Source: Prochilodus magdalenae | Taxonomy: Eukaryota > Chordata > Actinopteri > Characiformes > Prochilodontidae | Assembly: GCA_024036415.1 (NCBI GenBank) | Contig: JAMWET010003116.1 | Coordinates: 496,001 to 560,000 of the forward strand | Direction of reading: 5' to 3' | DNA: 64,000 nt | Shown here: one piece after another, positions 59,835 to 64,000 of the stretch | Layout: the number at the start of each line of letters is the position of its first letter | How positions within the stretch are numbered: the stretch's first letter is position 1 | Position numbers and translations under genes: made by a program | Notes under the pieces: model-generated | The model's database searches: none | What the model was told of the DNA's origin: nothing | What the model saw: only the letters and a program-made list of their open reading frames with translations

Positions 59835-61320
59835 CAAGACTTCTAATGCTGCCTTCAACTCCCTGTGGAAGAAATGATCAAACTGTAAGTGGCTCTGGAA
59901 AACAGCTTCTACCAAATGGCATACATGTAAATGCAATTGCAATGTTTTATAACAGGACATCCAACAAGCTCATAAAGGTGTGGTGATCAGGTATCCGCAT
60001 GCTATTGTCTTATAGGGTATATACTATATCTTTCCCATTTTCAAGAGTTTTACAGTTTATGGGTTTGTGTTTGGCCAGAATGAGCAATGCTGTTATATTC
60101 AGTAAACTACTGGAAACATTTATCCTATATTCCAGAAAAACTGTGTTTTAGATCTTCTTGTTTAGAAAATGACTAATGGCCAAAATAACACCTCAAAAGG
60201 CCTGTTTTGAACCGTCCTCACAGTGCAGTTCACCCCAGCTGCCACTCACTATCCTTTCTGTAGATCACTTGAGGTCATCTTACAGTGTTTAAGTGACATT
60301 CGAATGAGGTGGTGCTCATTCTGGTCAGTAGAGAGTGTGTTTGCTGCTTGACCTTGTTCTTATGAACTTGACGCTCACCGTCTGTGCTTCACTAAGAACC
60401 TTTCTCTTCATCTCTTTTGACCTGGCCTGTAGTACACTGAAACAGTGGGTGGTACTAGTACTGCTTTAGTCATCCAGCTGGTTCTATAACAAGAGAACAG
60501 TGATGACAGCAGCACTGAGTTTATACTGTTGATCTTTAGGATGTGGTTTGGTTCAGGTGATCACCTAATCAGCATCTCATGAAGTAGAATGAGGTGTGTC
60601 TGTGAAGGAGTTCTCTGCTGTTCATGTGGAGTTGCTGATTGAAAACAAACTGGAGTCTCTTACTGTTTTTCAGTAGTGTATAATCTGTTGTAAAGGTCCT
60701 GGTCATAAAGAAGACTTTTTCTGAAACTATACTTCAGAGCAAATGGCGAATTCGGTATTGCAGCGGGTCACAGGCAGCTCAGATCATGCAGTTTGTTCCT
60801 GTAAGTGAACGCAGGTGTTGCCCTATTTCCCAGAGCTCAGGCACTGCGATTGCAAAATGCAACTACAACACTGACAATAAGAGTAGAGGCCTCATCTCGT
60901 ACCGCAGCTGGAGATGGTGGTGGATTTCTGATCTTAAACTGCAGGAGGAAGAGGAAAGCTTAGTGAGCCACATCGCTCTTGACCTTATCATAATGACGGA
61001 CACTTCAAAGCGTAGTTTTTTCCAGCTGCTCCTTTCTGGGCCATCCCTCATGTATTTTTAACGTGTTTCCTCTCAGAGGTCATGTGAGGAGGGAACTGAA
61101 GTGCCAAGTTTTGAAGAGGCTTTACTTTGCAAGTTTTGGATTCTGCAGTATTGGTGGAGAACCTGATAGACCAGGATGACTACGTCCGGAGTGTGAGATC
61201 ACGTTATTGAGATTCTTGAGTTCTGGAGTGAACTCAAGCTTCAAAGTTATTAAAGTGAAACTCAACTTACATGGTTAATACAAGTGTAGCAAATTGAAGA
61301 GATATTGAGGCCGGCATACA
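59835..61320. other. No recognised gene
   Basis: Intergenic sequence. A 91-codon frame at 60786-61061 has no family resemblance and overlaps an antisense frame of similar length, so I do not call it a gene. Confidence 0.4.
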
Positions 61321-61329
61321 ATTTGTGAT

Positions 61330-62040
61330 TCAATTTAAGACCATTCAAATTCCAATTCTGGAATACTGGTGAAATAATCCTTTAAGACATGGTCACTAAA
61401 TTAAAATGAAGACCTTACACTGAATATGCCCTGAATTCAACTTATCTTGGCCCAACCACTGCCAGTTTAACTCAGATAACCATAGTTCAGCTCAGCTAAG
61501 ATCACTTCTTTTTAACTCAGCTCATCGTTAATAATCTTAACCAGCTGATTAAAGAAGTTCAGTACCTTTACTCATCTTAATTCAGCTTAAGTCAGTTAAG
61601 AGTCACTTGATTTCAACTCACCTCCTAATACCTCAACTCCTAACTTAATTAGGCTGCATCAAACATCAACTAATTAGATCTCAACTCAAATGAATTTGAC
61701 CCACGTGTCAAATAGCAAATCTTAATTATGCTTATGTGGTTTTACCTCAACTACAGTCAGCTCGAATTATAACTCGTTTAACTTCAAGTCTCTTCACCTC
61801 TTCCCAGTTCTTCCCAGTTGCTTGTCACTTTATCTAAACCCACCTGAACTCAAATCAATTCAACTCAAATCTCAGTTAAGATTAAGTAATTTCACCTAAA
61901 CTCCAATCAGCTTGACTGAACTCAAATCAATGTGATTTAACTCAAATCTTTATTAAGTCTAAGTTATTTCACCTCACAGATACTCAGATACTCACAGTAA
62001 TGTTCCAACATCAGTTCCTGACCTCACTAATACTCAATCA
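61330..62040. repeat. Diffuse AACTCAAATCAA-type repeat region
   Basis: Words such as CAACTCAAATCAATT, TTAACTCAGCTC, ATTTCACCT and AAGATTAAGTAATTTCACCT recur without a strict period. This looks like an old, heavily mutated tandem array or low-complexity expansion. Confidence 0.5.
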
Positions 62041-62554
62041 AATCCTCACAGCAGTGTTCGACAGCTAGTCTAAAGCCTTCCCAGTAGAGTAGAGGCTGTT
62101 ACTGCAGCACATTGATACTTTCATTTCAGGAGAAGGTCTGGAGTCCACAGGCTGTTGAAAATGTGGTTAATGTAAATAGATCTGCTACGTGATCTTAATC
62201 TCAGTCATAATCTGCTTTTAAACTCAGATTCAGATTCTTTAATCTGAATGAATAAAGGCTGAACTTGTTCACCTGAGCGAGGAGCTTGACCGGACTCAAA
62301 GCCGTTTGCACTGAGCTTCACGCAGACTGCTAGCCTGTCCATCTAAAGAGCAGCGTAAACAAATGCCCTGGCCGTCTTTAACCCCCTGATAGCTTTAGGA
62401 AGTGTAGCTGTGACTCTGAGGGCCTGTAAATCCCTGTTGTAAACATTCTCTGCATCGTTAGTTGTTGTTAATCTGTGTGCTGGGAATCGTTTATGTAATG
62501 CTGAAACGAACAAGGAGAAACAATGTTAACCTGCAGACAGGAACTCCAATAGGC

Positions 62555-63180
62555 CTTCAGCAGCACATTTAATCTACATTTAATCTATGTTTAATCTAAA
62601 GTTAATCTACATTTAATCTATGTTTAATCTACATTTGATCTATGTTTAATCTAAAGTTAATCTACTTTAAATATACATTTAATCTATGTTTAATCTACAT
62701 TTAATCTATCTTTAATGTATGTTTATTTGATGTTTAATCTACATTTAATCTATATTTTTTCTGTCTTCAATCTGTGTTTAATCTACATCTAAACTACATT
62801 CAATCTACAGTTATCTATGTTTTATTTACATTTAATCTACAGTTAATACGTTTAATCTACATTTAATATAGAGTTATTGTATGTTTAATCTACATGTAAT
62901 CTACATATAATCTACATATAATCTACATTTATTATGTTTAAATACATTTAATCAACAGTTAATATATATTTAATTTACATTTATGCTATGTTTAATCTAC
63001 ATTTAATCTGCATTTAAACAACATTTAATCTACGCTTAAACTATATTTAGTATACATTTAATATACATACAATCTACATTTATTTTATGTTTGATCTATG
63101 TTTAGTCTACAGTTAATATATGTTTAATCTACATTTAATCTGCATTTAAACAACATTTAATCTACATTTAATCTATCATC
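62555..63180. repeat. Minisatellite of about 11 bp, TTTAATCTACA array
   Basis: More than 600 bp are made almost entirely of variants of ATTTAATCTAC and GTTTAATCTAT, each about 11-12 bp, with higher-order alternation of TACATTTAATC and TATGTTTAATC. There is no coding frame. It ends in a CTGTCTGTCTGT run near 63205. Confidence 0.95.
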
Positions 63181-63339
63181 TATCTACAAATGGATCGGTC
63201 TACCTGTCTGTCTGTCTGTGTTTGTTGAGCAGTAAGGTATATACACTGACGTTCCTAAAAAAGTCAGCATACATAAACAGATCAAAAGGAAGCTCCATCT
63301 GTAATACAATGTAATTGTTACAAAATATAATTAAATGGG

Positions 63340-63465
63340 TGAATCACTGAATGGGAGGGGCTAAATTGCTGTAGGCTAAATAGGTAGAGCAAAGTTGCTG
63401 TAGGCTGAAGGGGTGGGTCTTAATGGGTGGGGCTAAATTCCTGTATGGGTGGGGCTAGAACTTGA
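63340..63465. repeat. Degraded minisatellite, GGGTGGGGCTAAATTGCTGT type
   Basis: About four units like ATGGGAGGGGCTAAATTGCT and GTAGGCTGAAGGGGTGGG. They are related in sequence to the 29-bp array at 21.6 kb and the remnant at 42.1 kb. Confidence 0.75.
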
Positions 63466-63469
63466 ATTG

Positions 63470-64000
63470 AACAGTGATGATATATGATTCCATATAATGA
63501 TTTGACGAAGACAGCCGGGTGTTAATCTAAATTGATGCTGAGGACTTGTGATGATGTTCGCTGGAATTCTCTAATACGGAACGGGATGTTCTGAACATGA
63601 GCTGTGGTGATGAATCGCATTATTGCTTATATGCGCCAACGTAAGTGTTTAATCTGTGCCTCTGTTGTAACGAGAACAGAGTCTGAGACGGTAATAATAA
63701 TCTCCCACTCTGTTATTGCCTCCTTTACCTCAGAGGCTCAGAGAGTGCTCCTCATTCTCCTGCTTCCAGCTGGAAAAGGAAATGTTCTCACACTCACTCT
63801 CTCACTCCAGCTAGCTGACAGTCAAAGTCATCAAGAGTGGCAAACAATAAAAGAGGAAGCAGCTCCTGCTGTAATTTCCTGTAATTATTCCTGCTTTCTC
63901 TGGATTTTCCAGGTCAGTGAGAAGGCATGTTACTGGCTTGTATAAACACAGCTCGGGCCGCTACCTTCTGATTGCTCTAAATTTGCCGCCCGTCACTGAA
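63470..64000. other. No recognised gene at the right edge
   Basis: A 113-codon frame at 63604-63945 has no resemblance to a known family, including the signal-peptide exon of a GABA-A gamma-2 subunit. The sequence continues beyond the window. Confidence 0.4.

Noticed and set aside
60786..61061. 91-codon open frame
   Set aside because: No resemblance to a family, and it overlaps an antisense frame of similar length.
63604..63945. First exon of gabrg2
   Set aside because: The frame lacks a signal peptide and any gamma-2 N-terminal motif.

Overview
This window is vertebrate nuclear DNA, almost certainly from a ray-finned fish. It holds the last two coding exons of a GABA-A receptor alpha subunit, and many layers of decayed Tc1/mariner transposons, LINEs, tRNA-like SINEs and minisatellites of the kinds common in teleosts. 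The codons match GABRA1 (alpha-1) best. Other clues are long introns, GT-AG splice sites, very low coding density and many microsatellites. I cannot name the species; an otophysan such as a characin or catfish would fit the repeat types, but that is a guess.

Layout: 1-6224 is the 3' part of an intron of gabra1. The exon at 6225-6427 encodes M2 and M3, and the exon at 7398-7715 encodes the intracellular loop, M4 and the stop. The 3' UTR follows, with a large TTTC microsatellite, Pumilio-type sites and a first AATAAA at 8462. From about 8.5 kb to the end I find no convincing cellular gene. By vertebrate synteny (GABRB2-GABRA6-GABRA1-GABRG2) this is probably the gabra1-gabrg2 intergenic region, but no gabrg2 exon was recognised.

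The intergenic part is a mosaic. It contains: Tc1-type remnants at about 9.4-10.3, 21.1-21.6, 45.9-46.2 and 51.1-51.7 kb; one nearly complete Tc1-type element with long inverted repeats at 42240-43861, whose transposase is broken; a deleted mariner-like family in five copies (14.6, 18.8, 23.5, 40.4 and 55.7 kb) that all seem to share one internal deletion; LINE reverse-transcriptase remnants at 19.4, 27.3, 36.5, 52.7 and perhaps 58.2 kb; a tRNA-like SINE at 44.7 kb; an unassigned repeat family in five copies (33.7, 38.7, 39.3, 48.2 and 58.5 kb); a 94-bp satellite with an inverted arm at 25.8-27.0 kb; and minisatellites of 42, 29 and about 11 bp.

The most notable single observation is a 192-bp insertion at 9632-9823. 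It copies part of the gabra1 3' UTR (7734-7957) with no visible mismatch over 124 unique bases. It sits inside an old Tc1 remnant and is bounded by an 18-bp target-site duplication. I found no bacterial-type operon, CRISPR array or other organised gene system.
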